This document shows, one piece after another, positions 22,866-33,855 of a stretch of 64,000 nt of DNA. The first letter of the stretch is position 1; each line of letters opens with the position of its first letter. The translations under genes were made by a program, and so were the position numbers. The notes under the pieces were generated by a model. The model did not search any database. It worked only from the letters and a program-made list of their open reading frames with translations, and was not told where the DNA came from. The DNA is from Mytilus galloprovincialis (taxonomy: Eukaryota > Mollusca > Bivalvia > Mytilida > Mytilidae): contig NC_134845.1 in the NCBI RefSeq assembly GCF_965363235.1, forward strand, positions 61,595,261-61,659,260, read 5' to 3'.

Positions 22866-24367
22866 TACTAGCCACAAAAAGAAACGATACCCAGATTTTA
22901 TCAAAAATGTCCATTTTAATTTTCAACAATGTTTTTTGAGTTTTGAATTTTATGGAACAATAACATAAAAGCATACAAACTTAACAAAGATATATAACAG
23001 TTAACAATTCATTTTCCTTATTGCACGGACTGTTTGAAGATGTCTTTGTCAAAACCAAAAGTTGAAAAGTTAATATCGCGTATGGCCACCTCTTGCGTTG
23101 ATGTCAGCAGTCAATCTCCGACGCATTGATCCAATCAGACGCTGAATAAATGCTTCCACCAAGGCCGCTCGTATCTGGTTGACTAATTTCGGTGGTTGAT
23201 GACGTCTGCGTATGCGTTTGTCAAATTCATCCTATAAAAGTTTAATGGGTGATAGATCTGGCGATAAAGCTGGCCATGGAAGAATGTCAATGTTATTATG
23301 CTCAAGATATTGTGTGAATACACGTGCCACGTGGCACCTAGCATTGTCCTATTGAAAAGTATGCCGATTCCCATGCCTTGCAATAAATGGTTGTACGACA
23401 CGAGAAAGAATCTCGTCACGATAACGAACTCCAGAAAGACTTCCGGTTATAAACTTCTAATCAGTGCTCCCACAAAGCGTGATTCCTGCCCAAAACATCA
23501 CACGGTCACCACCACCACCAAAGCGATCACATTCATGCACACATGCGTCTGCATAACGTTCATTTTGTCGTCTGTACACTCTCATTCTTCCATCCCTTCA
23601 ACGTAAGCAAATCTGGACTCATCACTAAAAATGACGTTTTGCCACCTAACACGGTTTCAATACAAACGTGCATTCGCCCAATGAAGCCGTGTAGTTCGAT
23701 TACGCTGTTTTAGAATGGCTCCTACTACTGGACGTCGTGAACGCAAACCAGCCTCTCTTAGCCTATAGCCTATTGCGTACAGTTTGGGCGGATACCCTTG
23801 GATTATGTCTCCCAGGTGTTTGTCTTGCGGCAATTGTAGCTGGCAAAAACCGACCCCTGAGGTGAGTGAATCTTATTCGACGGTCTTGGCGTAACGTTGT
23901 TTCTCTTGGACGTCCACTACGTTGTCTGTCATTAGAGGATCCAGTCTGTCTTAAACGACTCATTAATCTTGTTATTGTCAATTTGGAAACACCAAAATTG
24001 TTTGCAACGTCAATATGGCGCATACCTGCTTTTACCATTCCCACTGCTCTATCACGCTCATTTTGGCGTAAACGGGGCATTTGAAACCGGCTTTTTTGGG
24101 TGTCACCTTCAATCACCTTTTGTTTACCTGATATTAAATCACACTTATTATATTTAAAACCCGTGTTCGGACGACATATATGTGGTTTCGCTCAAAATTC
24201 AAAAATACGCTAAAATGACGTTATTTTCCGGTAAAACAAAACAAAAGTGCACTAACCTACGGACTTATGACACTTTTCGAATATACAACTAGTCGCAATA
24301 CATATTTTTTTCTTAATACAAATTATTATGTAAAAAAATTGGGTATCGTTTCTTTTTTTGTCTAGTA
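22866..24367 (-). mobile_element. Tc1-like DNA transposon, 1.5 kb, inactive
   Basis: Inverted ends share ACTAG and AAGAAACGATACCC, with TA duplicated at both sides (22864-22865 and 24368-24369). The minus strand encodes a Tc1-type transposase. Its N-terminal helix-turn-helix part is open at 23763-24116 (RQNERDRAVGMVKAGMRHID, GVSKLTITRLM, SGRPRETT). Catalytic-domain motifs follow in broken frames, including FSDESRFA near 23,610 and HTFQ-stop-DNARCHVARVF near 23,330, where TAG replaces a CAG codon. Further stops occur (for example near 23,240 and 23,460) and there is a frame change before 23,763. A partial copy lies at 35622-36288 as part of unit C. Confidence 0.85.
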
Positions 24368-24369
24368 TA

Positions 24370-25254
24370 GTTAGTTCTTAAGTTAGTTTTTCATCTGGAA
24401 TTTATATGTCATCATACATTTTCAAGCATGAAAAAAGATCTACTCTAGGGGCGTATATCACGCAATATGCTCCCTCTGATCGAGTACAAGTGCCAAAAGC
24501 TTAAACAAGAAAAAAGACAAAAGAGCGTATGACGGTCCAATATTTTAACAAGTAGAAAGGTTCTTGTCGTCGGATAGGATAAACAAAGAATAAAAATGCC
24601 GATCTTTTGTCACGAAACAAATATTAATTGTGTACATCAGTTGAAAATTATATTGACTATAAAAATTACCTGTAAACGTACTTGATATCACGTGGTTTCT
24701 TGAACATATTTAGAAAAAGGAGGGTTTTTAACCCGACGAAGAATTGTGGAAACTCCGGGTATATTTCTATTGATCTTCTTCTTAAAAAGTGAGTATAATC
24801 CATTTGTTCATTGTTTTATCTTTTTGATTTGTCGGGAAAATAACAATAACAAAAATGTTCAATTTTACTTTCGTTTTTACGGTACATTACTCATGAAAAT
24901 AATCAACAACTGATAATAACTAGTGCAAGCACCGACGAGTTTTTAAAATTTGATTTAAATGTCGATTTGAATCCTATTTTATTTATAGTTTACACCTGCA
25001 TTATATACAATGTAAGTTCACATATATTAATTTGAAATGAACAGATATAAATGTAATATTTGATACATGTACATGTGCATAGATACATGTGTATGATAGT
25101 GAGGTCAGTGTGGTTAAGTATCAAGTCATAAACTAGTACATTAGGTAATTTACATTTTGATTATTATGTTTTTGACAAAATAGCTAAACCATATGATTTT
25201 GATTCTGTAGAGTAAAACTTAAAAGAAATAAAAGCGGCGGAACGTCTGCAAATA
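24370..25254. repeat. Left flank of unit B, duplicated in unit C
   Basis: Matches 36289-37257 and then 42859-43000, for example ATCACGTGGTTTCTTGAAC, TTTTTGATTTGTCGGGAAAA, ACTAGTACATTAGGTAA and AAAGAAATAAAAGCG. No gene is seen. Copy C holds two insertions that are absent here. Confidence 0.75.
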
Positions 25255-26279
25255 AGGTTCACGGTCGACACTCGGCTAACCGAGAGATAAGTCGGTTAAT
25301 CTATATTGAGTATGCGGCTATATCGGCGGTGGGTCTGTTAATCGGGTTGGTTATACGTCTGTTAAGAGTAAAACTCACAATTTAATGTTAAACTCTTGTT
25401 AAATATACAGATTTTTGACATATTATGAGAATCACATAAAAAAAAAGAAAAGTGTCTGACAAAATGATATCTATCATAGAACATTTTCCACCAGTAAAAA
25501 AAATACATAGCCTGCGCAATTTTAAGTAAACGAAAAGGCGTCGCGCAAGTATGTGTTTTTTATGCTTATACGCATAGCAATATTTTGGATAAAAGGCTAA
25601 AAAACATTTTTAGATATCATTTAAAGGACACAAAATAGGACTTTGGTTCTAAAAAATTAATTGTCATTGATAAATATTTCATAATTGTTATATAAGTTGA
25701 GTTATACCACATTTTAATGAATATTAGGGGAATACAGTCTGTTAATGGGTTGGACAATTTAAATCGTGTCAGTTAAGAGTTATTTAGCCAAGACAATAAG
25801 TCTTACTACCTTGAGTTTATATTTTTACATTGAAAAAATGAGATGTACTTGTGACAAAAAATTACAATACGATGCAACAGTATTCTTATAGAAAGAGCAC
25901 TTTTATTTAATTTTTTTTTCTTTGCATTTCATTAAAAGGGTGTGTCACTTCAATATAGCGTTAAATGAACTGATTGGCCGCTCGAATTCGCATGAATTTA
26001 TTATTTACGCCAAGTTATCAATCAGCCGTATTTTTTGGTCTGTTCAAAGTCTGTAACATCTATGAATCTGTCATATGTTGCAATGCAGCTGGTTAAATTC
26101 AATGCGTTTTCTTTAATATACTAAGGCTTTTCTACCTCAGGAATAGACCGGCGTGCACCAATCGTACAGAGAAAATTGACAAAGTCGGTATACGTTAGTT
26201 GCACGCCATAGGAACGCTTAAGCAATCGTTCAAAGCGCGTTGCATAAGTTTGAAGTACGTCGAAATACACAGGTAACAT

Positions 26280-26410
26280 TGAGAAAAGAAATGGGGAATG
26301 TGTCAAAGCGACAACAACCCGACCATAGAGCAGGCAACAGAAAAAGGCCACCAATGGGTCTTCAATGTAGAGAGAAACTCCCGCATCCGTAGGCGCCCTT
26401 CAGCTGGCCC
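26280..26410 (-). repeat. Retroelement tail fragment (second tail type)
   Basis: GGGGAATGTGTCAAAG, GACAACAACCCGACCATAGA and AGAAACTCCCGC match the tail of the RT fragment at 60180-60782. It lies within the 3-kb element. Non-coding; the small ORFs on both strands are not taken as genes. Confidence 0.5.
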
Positions 26411-26939
26411 CTTACAAAATATGTATACTAGTACAGTGATAATGGGCGTCATAATAAACTCCAAATTATACACAAGAAACTAAAATTAAAAATCATATAA
26501 GAATAACAAAGGTCACAGGCTCCTGACTTGGGACAGGAGCAAAATTGCGGAGCGGATACACATGTTTATGAGATATCAACCCTCCCCCTATACCTCTAGC
26601 CACCGAAGGAAAGTAAATACGCTTGATGAACGCTACAATCCGAGGAAATTTGTATGCAGCATAAAAAACATACAACATACGCCAACATACTTTTCTTGAA
26701 CGCCGGATAAACGCTTAGCCTTAGGTACGCTTCTAGTACGTCCAATACACGCTTAAAGCTCGTTTTGCACACGTTACAAATATGATTGACAGGTTAAATG
26801 CATCCAAAATTACTAGCATATTGGCAGCGTAAATGTTTTTTAACACGCCGGAGCTATACGCTGATGTGTGACGCCGGTATTAGTTGTATTTCCTCAATAC
26901 TTTTCAACTTCGTTTTTGGCCTTTTAAACATTTTTTTTC

Positions 26940-26987
26940 GAGCGTCACTGATGAGTTTTTCGTAGACGAAACGCGTGTCTGCCGTAA
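26940..26987 (+). ncRNA. Type I hammerhead ribozyme motif inside the 3-kb element
   Basis: GAGCGTCA, CTGATGA, stem II GTTT/AGAC, GAAA, ACGCGTGT, then the GTC cleavage triplet and TGCCGTAA. All core bases are intact, while stem I has mismatches. The usual TATCTATGAGGAGTTTAT-like 3' flank follows in altered form. It is probably a repeat fragment captured by the transposon. Confidence 0.6.
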
Positions 26988-28263
26988 ATATAAGGCGTAA
27001 ATATCAAAATTTCAATCCTGGTATCTATGAGGAGTTTATATCCGGTATGTATTTTCCTTTGTACCGAGTCATCATTCTCATTTTCTGCCGCATAAGGAAA
27101 TGTCTGTACCAAGTTTTAAACCGTGGTTCTAAACAAGAAATTGACATTAGTAAGTTTTTTTATATTTGTGTTGAGTACTGATTTAATGTGTAACAAAAAG
27201 AGAATTTTATATTCCTGTAAATCACAATAAATGCATAATATTAATTTTATTTTTCGAGTAATGATGTATTCCTATGATATCGTAAGTCATTTAGCCGACT
27301 CGCAGTTCGCAAACGTGCTTGTTTTTCTATCGAGTGACCTTCAAGGTGGTGTTTGTTTGCATTATAAACATATTTTAGTTCATTTGATAAAAAAAAAAAA
27401 TCAAAAGTGAAAACTAAATTATGCATATGTTACACATGGTCTTATAATATTAAACGTTTAATTTGAGTTTTCCGCGATGTACGATCACTACAAAGTAACT
27501 ACCAATCGATTTATCAGTACTGTATGAAAACGTTTGGAAACTTAATGTGATGATACAGTGCATGTAATATCAGATGCATCAATGGCAACATATAAACTTA
27601 TGTTTCATTGTTCATGTGTTGTTTCCATATATTCTAGCTACTAATCTTGAGCCCATCCCTTTATACAGATAACACCCCATATAGCAATTAAATTATACTT
27701 GTAATGTCATTCATAACTCTTAACAGACCAATTAACAGACCGGGTTTTATACATCCGACCCATTAACAGACCATATTTTTATCAAAAATTTATTTATGTC
27801 ACCAAAATACAGTTTTTCCTGTAGATTTTTCACTTATTGCTGTTGATATGGTAAACGAACATAATGCCTGTCTTTTTTCGATGTTCAAAAGATTGCATGC
27901 AAGTAAACTCAACCAACTTGTCATTTTTGTGTACATTTTGTGTGTGTAAAATGTGTATAAATTTACTCATGAGTAACTCGCCTTTTCATTTTATAGATCG
28001 TTTATTGAAGCTAGAAAAGAAAAAATTACACCACTGGATTCAGTACTCCAAATCATTTAGTCAGACATGAATAGTTTTTATGATATAAATATAATTAAAA
28101 AGTTATACAATGAAACATAGTGACCTTGCACTGATTTTCACGATAACACCTGATTAACAGACTTTAGCCAACCCGATTAACAGACCCACCGCCAATATAG
28201 CCGCATACTCAATATAGATTAACCGACCTATCTCTCGGTTAGCCGAGTGTCGGCCGTGAGGTT

Positions 28264-29266
28264 AAGGCCAGTAACTCCTTTTTTATTTTTTATTTTTGAT
28301 TTGTCGGGAAATAAAAATAACACTAATGTTCAGTTTTACTTTCGTTTTCATGGTACATTGCTCATGGAAATAATCCACAAATCAACTAGTGCAAGCCTAG
28401 AAGAGTTTTAAAATTTTATTTCAACGTCCATTTGAGTCCTACTTTATTTATTTAAAAAAATTTGAGACCTTAATGTTGTCCTTAATTTCCGGATTTGTAG
28501 GCAATATGATATTCCACGTTTTACTTTAATTCAGGCTTTTAAAATTAGGGGACAATACAGGAGGATCTGTTTTTTCTCTCTATTTTTCTCTATTGTGTAC
28601 ACCATCATACTGTGATTCGTTTTTCAAAATAGTTCGTATTTCATATATATAATTATGCTATGCGCATTTTGTTGAGCTAACAGAGCAATGATATAAGTAA
28701 CAACTCATTGAATTATAGAGGCAGTCGACAATGTAACAGACGCAGTCAGAATTTGGTTGACCGTTTTGGAATATATATTTCAAAGATGACGACGGATATG
28801 TTTAAAATGTTGTTACCAAAATAATAGGTCTCGTCCTCATTTTCTCGAACATGATTTATCACCTTGTATATACTTACATCAGCAACGTTATCTGCTTTCC
28901 ATTCTAGCGCACCTTGGACCACCCACATTTTTAGTGGAGTTCGTGTTGCTCATTCTCTAGTTTTCTATGTTGTGTTTTGTGAACTGTTGTTTGTCTTTTC
29001 GTCGTTTGCCTTGGCATAGCCAGTCTGTTTTCGACTCATTGATTTAAATGTCCCTTCGGTAGCTTTTGACTGCTTTTTGAAATTCTAGATGTGTATGTCA
29101 GTTTAAACTCATTTCCAAAGACAGTGTACAAAAATGTGAGAGGAGATACGAGAAATACGACAACACATTCTCAATATTTTATTCACCTTCACCGTGTTTT
29201 ATTGGTGTTTGCTACTTGAATTAAAATGTATACTAGTAACCTATATTATTCTGTTTCAGGGTCATA
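28264..29266 (+). promoter_or_regulatory. 5' flank and leader of TRIM-like gene B
   Basis: 28300-28590 matches 24810-24990 and 43020-43230. 28590-29060 matches the flank of gene C (45278-45620), with a roughly 130-bp insert here between about 28640 and 28775. It includes the retroelement-tail-like block TTCTATGTTGTGTTTTGTG. A splice acceptor (TTCTGTTTCAG) ends at 29259, 7 nt before the ATG. No TATA box is assigned. Confidence 0.5.
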
Positions 29267-30952
29267 ATGTCCGATTCCAAAGCTCTATGTGGCGTGTGCT
29301 GTCTTCGTCACCTTTCCAAACCATCAACTGATTGGTGTCTTGAATGTGAAGAAGGACTTTGTTTGGACTGCAAAGAACATCATAGTTTACTTAAGGCAAC
29401 ACGGAACCATAATATCATTCCTATTACTGTGTATCAGAAGTTACCACAAAATGTGCTAGAAATCACGCAGTACTGCAGAAATCACGAAGAAATTTTTCAA
29501 ACGTTTTGCAAAAAACACGATTGCCCTTGCTGTAGAAAATGTATTATTGAAACACACAACAACTGCATTGATATAATCGAAATCGAAGATTACATAAACG
29601 ATGTCAAGTCCTCGGCTAGGTGTAATGAGCTCGAAGAAATGCTGAATGAAACAGCCGAAAACGTCCGAAGAATCCGTATCAACAGGCAGGAAAACCTTGC
29701 ATCACTACAGGAAGCAAGAAAGAAAATAGAACATGACATTGTACAGACCAGGACCAAAATCAATAACCATCTAGACAAACTGCAAGCCGACTTAATTCAA
29801 GATTTATATGTGAAAGAATTAAAAGAACGCAAAAAAATACAACAGGTATTAAAATCGTTAGAAGAGAGAGAGGGTCAATTAAAGATAAGTCAAACTAACT
29901 TTGTAAACATAAAGAAATATGCGAATGATATTCAACTTTTTCTTTCAATGAAACAAATAGAAAACAGCATAGTAAAAGATGAAGAATTTGTCGAATCATT
30001 GATAGAAAATAGAAGCATTTGTCAAGTTAGATTAGATTTGAAATACACAATTGACACCGAATTTCTTACTGTTGGTATGCCGTCCATAGGACAAGTGGGT
30101 GTTGATTACTCTACATGTCAAGTCAGATTCACAAAAAAGAAGGGTAATCAAGCACAGACGATGGCGACCAAAGCGATCATAAAACCAATTGAAAATATCG
30201 CCCTTGAGTTTCAAAAGAAAATAACAGCGTGTGGAGGCAGCGTGACGGGGTGTACAATACTTCCACATGGCAGTTTTGCATTTGCAAAGGAAGATGAAAC
30301 GAACATTATAGTTGTAAAGTCTGACGGGTCACTAAACTTTAAGATCGGTTTAAGACCGTACCAGCCTTTTGATGTCACTTATATACCAAATATTAATACC
30401 ATTGCTGTCACATCTAGTAGTTCAAATGACATTAAAATTGTTGATATGAATACGAGAAGAGTGCTGAAAACATACTGCATAAACTCGCCCTGTGCTGGTA
30501 TATCATATTCGGGAAAAAGGCTTATATTGTGCTCCGAAAAAAAGGGAATTCTTGAATTGAATCCACATGATGGATCAGTAAATACAATTGTATTGGACAC
30601 ACTGTATAGTTATTCACATGTTGCCCTTTTAGGGAATAAGATCTACTACACAAAGCCAAATAATCAATCAGTGATATGTTGTGATCTACAAGGAAACAGA
30701 CAGTGGACATTCAAAAATCCGAAAATGACATGCCCATTCGGTGTTACTGTAGACACTGCCGGATACGTGTTCGTTGCTGGCAATAGCTCTAACAATGTTG
30801 TTGTCATATCTCAAGACGGTCAACAACACAAACAACTATTGTCCTCGATGGACGGTATCGGATGGCCAAATTGTTTGATATTTGATAGAGATAACAACCA
30901 GTTACTTGTTACAAATTATACCAAAGGTGCACTTCTGTACAACATTAAGTAA
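29267..30952 (+). CDS. TRIM-like protein B (B-box, coiled coil, beta-propeller; no RING)
   Basis: A single 561-residue coding exon. Two B-boxes occupy residues 8-48 and 70-100, with the same Cys/His positions as protein A and HDCPCC intact in the second box. A coiled coil follows (about 105-250) and then a propeller-like C-terminal half, with GVTVDTAGYVFVAG near residue 495. Expected to be cytoplasmic, with no signal peptide or membrane segment. It is the most diverged of the three in the second half of the coiled coil (KELKERKKIQQVLKSLEERE). The nearest relatives in this window are genes A and C; C shares its 5' half with B. Substrates and partners are unknown. A role in innate immunity or RNA regulation is inferred from TRIM families only. 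Confidence 0.88.
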   Translation: MSDSKALCGVCCLRHLSKPSTDWCLECEEGLCLDCKEHHSLLKATRNHNIIPITVYQKLPQNVLEITQYCRNHEEIFQTFCKKHDCPCCRKCIIETHNNCIDIIEIEDYINDVKSSARCNELEEMLNETAENVRRIRINRQENLASLQEARKKIEHDIVQTRTKINNHLDKLQADLIQDLYVKELKERKKIQQVLKSLEEREGQLKISQTNFVNIKKYANDIQLFLSMKQIENSIVKDEEFVESLIENRSICQVRLDLKYTIDTEFLTVGMPSIGQVGVDYSTCQVRFTKKKGNQAQTMATKAIIKPIENIALEFQKKITACGGSVTGCTILPHGSFAFAKEDETNIIVVKSDGSLNFKIGLRPYQPFDVTYIPNINTIAVTSSSSNDIKIVDMNTRRVLKTYCINSPCAGISYSGKRLILCSEKKGILELNPHDGSVNTIVLDTLYSYSHVALLGNKIYYTKPNNQSVICCDLQGNRQWTFKNPKMTCPFGVTVDTAGYVFVAGNSSNNVVVISQDGQQHKQLLSSMDGIGWPNCLIFDRDNNQLLVTNYTKGALLYNIK

Positions 30953-31045
30953 AATAGCAGTACTATACAAATCCGTATTGATTATTTCTAAATAGTTCTT
31001 CTTTTAGTTTCCGCACTCCATCATAATATTGATGACTATGTGCCG

Positions 31046-31470
31046 TGATATAGTTATCAAAGGTACCAGGATTATGATTTAGTACGCAAGACGCGCGTTT
31101 CGTCTTCATGAGACTCATCAGTGACGCTCATATGAAAACGTTTATAAAGCCAAACAAGTACAAAGTTGAAGAGCATTGAGGATCCAAATTCCAAAAAAGT
31201 TGTGCCAAATACGGCTACGGTAATCTTAGCCTGGAATAAAAAAAATCCTTAGTTTTTCGAAAAATTCAAAGTTTTGTAAACAGGAAATTTATAAAAATGA
31301 CCACATTATTGATATTCATTTCAACACCAAAGTGTTGACTACTGGGCTGGTAATACCCTCGAGGACGAAACGTCCACCAGCAGTGGCATCGACCCAGTGG
31401 TGTAAATAGTTATCAAAGGTACCAGGATTATAATTCAGTACGCCAGACTCGCGTTTCGTCTGAGAATTGT
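31046..31470 (-). repeat. Hammerhead repeat, one unit plus part of a second in tandem
   Basis: On the minus strand this reads: 3' half of a hammerhead (CAGACGAAACGCGAGTC then TGGCG), a unit body, a complete hammerhead (31082-31129), then AATCCTGGTACCTTTGATAAC. The two expected cleavage points are about 356 bases apart (31445/31446 and 31089/31090), giving one monomer between two ribozyme sites. That is the layout of retrozymes, which make small circular RNAs. It starts about 100 bases after the stop of TRIM-like gene B, in opposite orientation. Confidence 0.7.
31082..31129 (-). ncRNA. Type I hammerhead ribozyme motif
   Basis: Minus strand: GAGCGTCA, CTGATGA, stem II GTCT-CATGA-AGAC (perfect), GAAA, ACGCGCGT, GTC cleavage triplet, TTGCGTAC pairing back to the first strand. 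All conserved core bases are present. The very short stem III suggests action as a dimer. Confidence 0.75.
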
Positions 31471-31569
31471 TGCCAAAATTTATGTAAAGATGTTCACAAA
31501 AAATTAATCAAGTTTTCAAAATAGAACTATGGCCAACATGAATTAGTCTAACCCGTATTTAAGAAATGA

Positions 31570-31860
31570 CTGTATAAGTTTTTATATTTAATCAAAATAA
31601 AATAGATGTGGTGCACACTGAACAACCAGCCTAACAGGTTACTTAAAAGTGTGTATCCCATTGTTTTAGATTAGTTCGAATAGATAGAAAAAATATTACA
31701 AGTCACTATTAATTTCATTTAAACATGTTAAACAAGGAGTAAATCAAGAAAGAAAAAAAACCCGTTGATAACGTCACGCTCACGTGACAAGATGATGTCT
31801 GAATAGATACGCTAATAAGTAATATTATTCAGCAAATCAGAAGACTTGTTACATCCAAAA
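31570..31860 (-). repeat. Dispersed repeat, inverted copy of 19820-20110
   Basis: Reverse-complement match over GTGGTGCACAC, the GTAAATCA-like block and the AACGTCACGCTCACGTGAC segment. As at 19820, it lies upstream of a hammerhead unit in the same relative orientation. Confidence 0.5.
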
Positions 31861-32249
31861 TCAAATTATAACGTATTGCTGTGTATGAGATATTCCTTCA
31901 ATATGAAACCAAATAAGATAGCTCAGAATTCAAAATTGGGAATAAAAAAATGTGCATTAAGGCAATTGTCTTTTTATATTTTCATTTGAGAAGAAGTATA
32001 CTTAAAAAAAAAGGGAGAATAAAACAAAACAACATGTCCGTTAATCATAGACACACTGTAATGAAAAAATGAGTAAAGGGTCAAGGTATCCGTTTTAGAC
32101 CTACAGAATTAAATTATTTACAGGGTTTGTAATAACATGAGCAACACGACGGTGCCACAGGTCGAGCAGGATCTATATGCTATGTGGAACATGTTAGTCT
32201 TTTTCAATAATACATCTAGGAATATACTGTTCTCAGATCTAGATTATTA
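31861..32249. other. Non-coding stretch
   Basis: AT-rich. A short piece near 32110-32180 (AACATGAGCAACACGACGG) looks like a retroelement tail fragment. Nothing else is seen. Confidence 0.35.
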
Positions 32250-32885
32250 TCAAATGGTGTCTATTTTCCTTAAAAAAGAGGGACGAAAGATATCAGAGGG
32301 ACAGTCAAACTCATAAATTGAAAATAAACTGACAACGCCATGGCTAAAAATGAAAAAGACAAACAAACAATAGTACACACGACACAACACAACATGGAAA
32401 ACTAAAGAATAAGCAGCACGAACCCCATTAAAAACTAGGGGTGATCTCAGGTGCTCCAGAAGGGTAAGCAGATCCTGCTCCATATGTGACACCCGTCGTG
32501 TTGCTTATGTAAATATCAAATCCGGTAAAAAGTCTAATTCGGTAGGTCACATTCATAAAAGGAAAGGGGATTGTAGTTAAGACGTAAGGAACATATCCGA
32601 TATCATTTGTGAAACAGTTATATTCCATAACGGTCAACCAACTCGCAAAATTTACGAAGGGATGATTTCAACTTCACCATTTGGAACTCTTGGTTTAATA
32701 GCTCCCTTGTGAGCAGCAACCCTCTATCAAGAAAATCATGATAGAAAATGCAAGCACGATAATATAGTATCAATTGGGAGATAAATACCCCGTATGCAGG
32801 TGCTGCTGGAATGTTGCTACTTAGAAATGGAAAGTTCACAATAGGAAAGCTGAAATCTCTTTTTATCGTAAAGTTTTGTTTTCAA
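32250..32885 (-). mobile_element. Penelope-like (RT) retroelement, 3' end fragment, minus strand
   Basis: The minus strand encodes NFPFLSSNIPAAPAYGVFIS, YHDFLDRGLLLTRELLNQEF and KLKSSLRKF, followed by the same 3' tail as at 22060-22655 (CGACGGGTGTCACATATGG, TTTTTAATGGGGTTCG, GTTTGACTGTCCCTCTGATA). It is truncated at 5', and the frame shifts between the conserved core and the tail. No catalytic motif is present. Confidence 0.6.
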
Positions 32886-32905
32886 CCGACCCTCATTGTC
32901 AATTG

Positions 32906-33228
32906 TTATGCCCCACCTACGATAGTAGATGGGCATTATGTTTTCTGGTCTGTGCGTCCGTTCGTCTGTTCGTTCGTCCGTTCGTTCGTCCGTCCGTCCG
33001 TCTGTTCGTTCGTCCGTCTGTTACACTTCAGGTTAAAGTTTTTGGTCAAGGTAGTTTTTGATGAATTTGAAGTCCAATCAACTTGAAACTTAGTATACAT
33101 GTTCCCTTTGATAAGATCATTCCAATTTTAATGCCAAATTAGAGAATTTATTCCAATTTCACGGTCCAGTAAACATAGAAAATGATAGTGTGAGTGGGGC
33201 ATCCGTGTACTGTGGACACATTCTTGTT
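32906..33228 (-). mobile_element. Pearl/Helentron-like element with one core repeat
   Basis: Reverse-strand relative of 17052-18016. It has the ATGCCCC...GGGCAT hairpin end, a CGTCCGTTCGTCTGTTCG-type microsatellite (32955-33020), a single core repeat, and the TGGGGCATCCGTGTAC and GGACACATTCTTG left flank. The short forward ORFs in the microsatellite are artefacts. Confidence 0.75.
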
Positions 33229-33278
33229 AGATGTAAGTCAAGATATAAGATAATCGCGACATTGGAACAAATAGTAAA

Positions 33279-33387
33279 CACCTATAGGAATGATTAACAC
33301 CTATAGGAATGATTAACACCTAAAGGAATGATTAACACCTAAAGGAATGATTAACACCAAAAGGAATGATTAACACCTATAGGAATA
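33279..33387. repeat. 19-bp minisatellite, about six units
   Basis: CACCTATAGGAATGATTAA is repeated from 33279 with small variants (CACCTAAAGG, CACCAAAAGG). Spacing is constant at 19 bp. Confidence 0.9.
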
Positions 33388-33654
33388 AGTTGACTAGAGT
33401 TGCACAAAGCGATAGCTTACATAAAGACAAAAAAACTCTTGAGTACAGAAATAGTTTAAGCCTATGGTCTATTGAACTAATAATTTTCATACAAACTATC
33501 TTATAAATTTTCAAAATCCTTTCTAATGTGTAAAACGAACAAATTAATTTAATCATTGGTACATACGGACACACATAGAAAAAAGTTTCATATACCTTGT
33601 ACACCTACTTTCAAGGAGGTCAACGCATTTGAACTCATTGAGATAAAGAACTAA

Positions 33655-33855
33655 CTTTTAACAAAAAGTGCAAATTCCGGGGTATTCAAACCCCAATATT
33701 TTTACAACCAGTGTATTTAAAATGGTCCATATCGTTGGACCCCCCGGGGCCGCCCCCCTCCATTTTTTGACGATAAATACATTTGAATTAGGACATGGTT
33801 GGAAATTCCCTTTACCCTGGATAGGACCCCTTCTGATCCAGCCCTGGGCTATCAT
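33655..33855 (-). mobile_element. CAGGGGCGGATCC-type MITE, degraded copy
   Basis: Read on the minus strand, CAGGGCTGGATCAGAAGGGG and TATCCAGGGTAAAGGG, then TTCAAATGTATT and a G-rich GGGGGGCGG stretch, parallel the copies at 52311-52430 and 56591-56746. The opposite end is decayed. Confidence 0.55.

Larger units (their letters stand above)
25260..28258. mobile_element. 3.0-kb element with about 90-bp terminal inverted repeats
   Basis: The first ~90 bp (CACGGTCGACACTCGGCTAA through AATCGGGTTGG) are repeated inverted at the right end with a few mismatches. A 5-bp duplication AGGTT (25255-25259 and 28259-28263) flanks it, and unit C has the empty site (AATAAGGTTAAGG near 42990). Inner copies of the CTGTTAATGGGTTGG motif (about 25,740 and 27,730-27,770) are also inverted. 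No transposase is found, so it is non-autonomous. The superfamily is not recognised. It carries fragments of other repeats (26280-26410 and 26940-27020). Confidence 0.8.

Noticed and set aside
31357-31395. Second hammerhead candidate (CTGGTAATACC...GAGGACGAAACGTCC)
   Set aside because: The CTGANGA core is not present and CTGGTAATACC pairs with the CACCAG after the presumed cut, so the fold is not a hammerhead.
33279-33387. CRISPR-like array
   Set aside because: The 19-bp units are contiguous with no spacers; it is a minisatellite in animal DNA.
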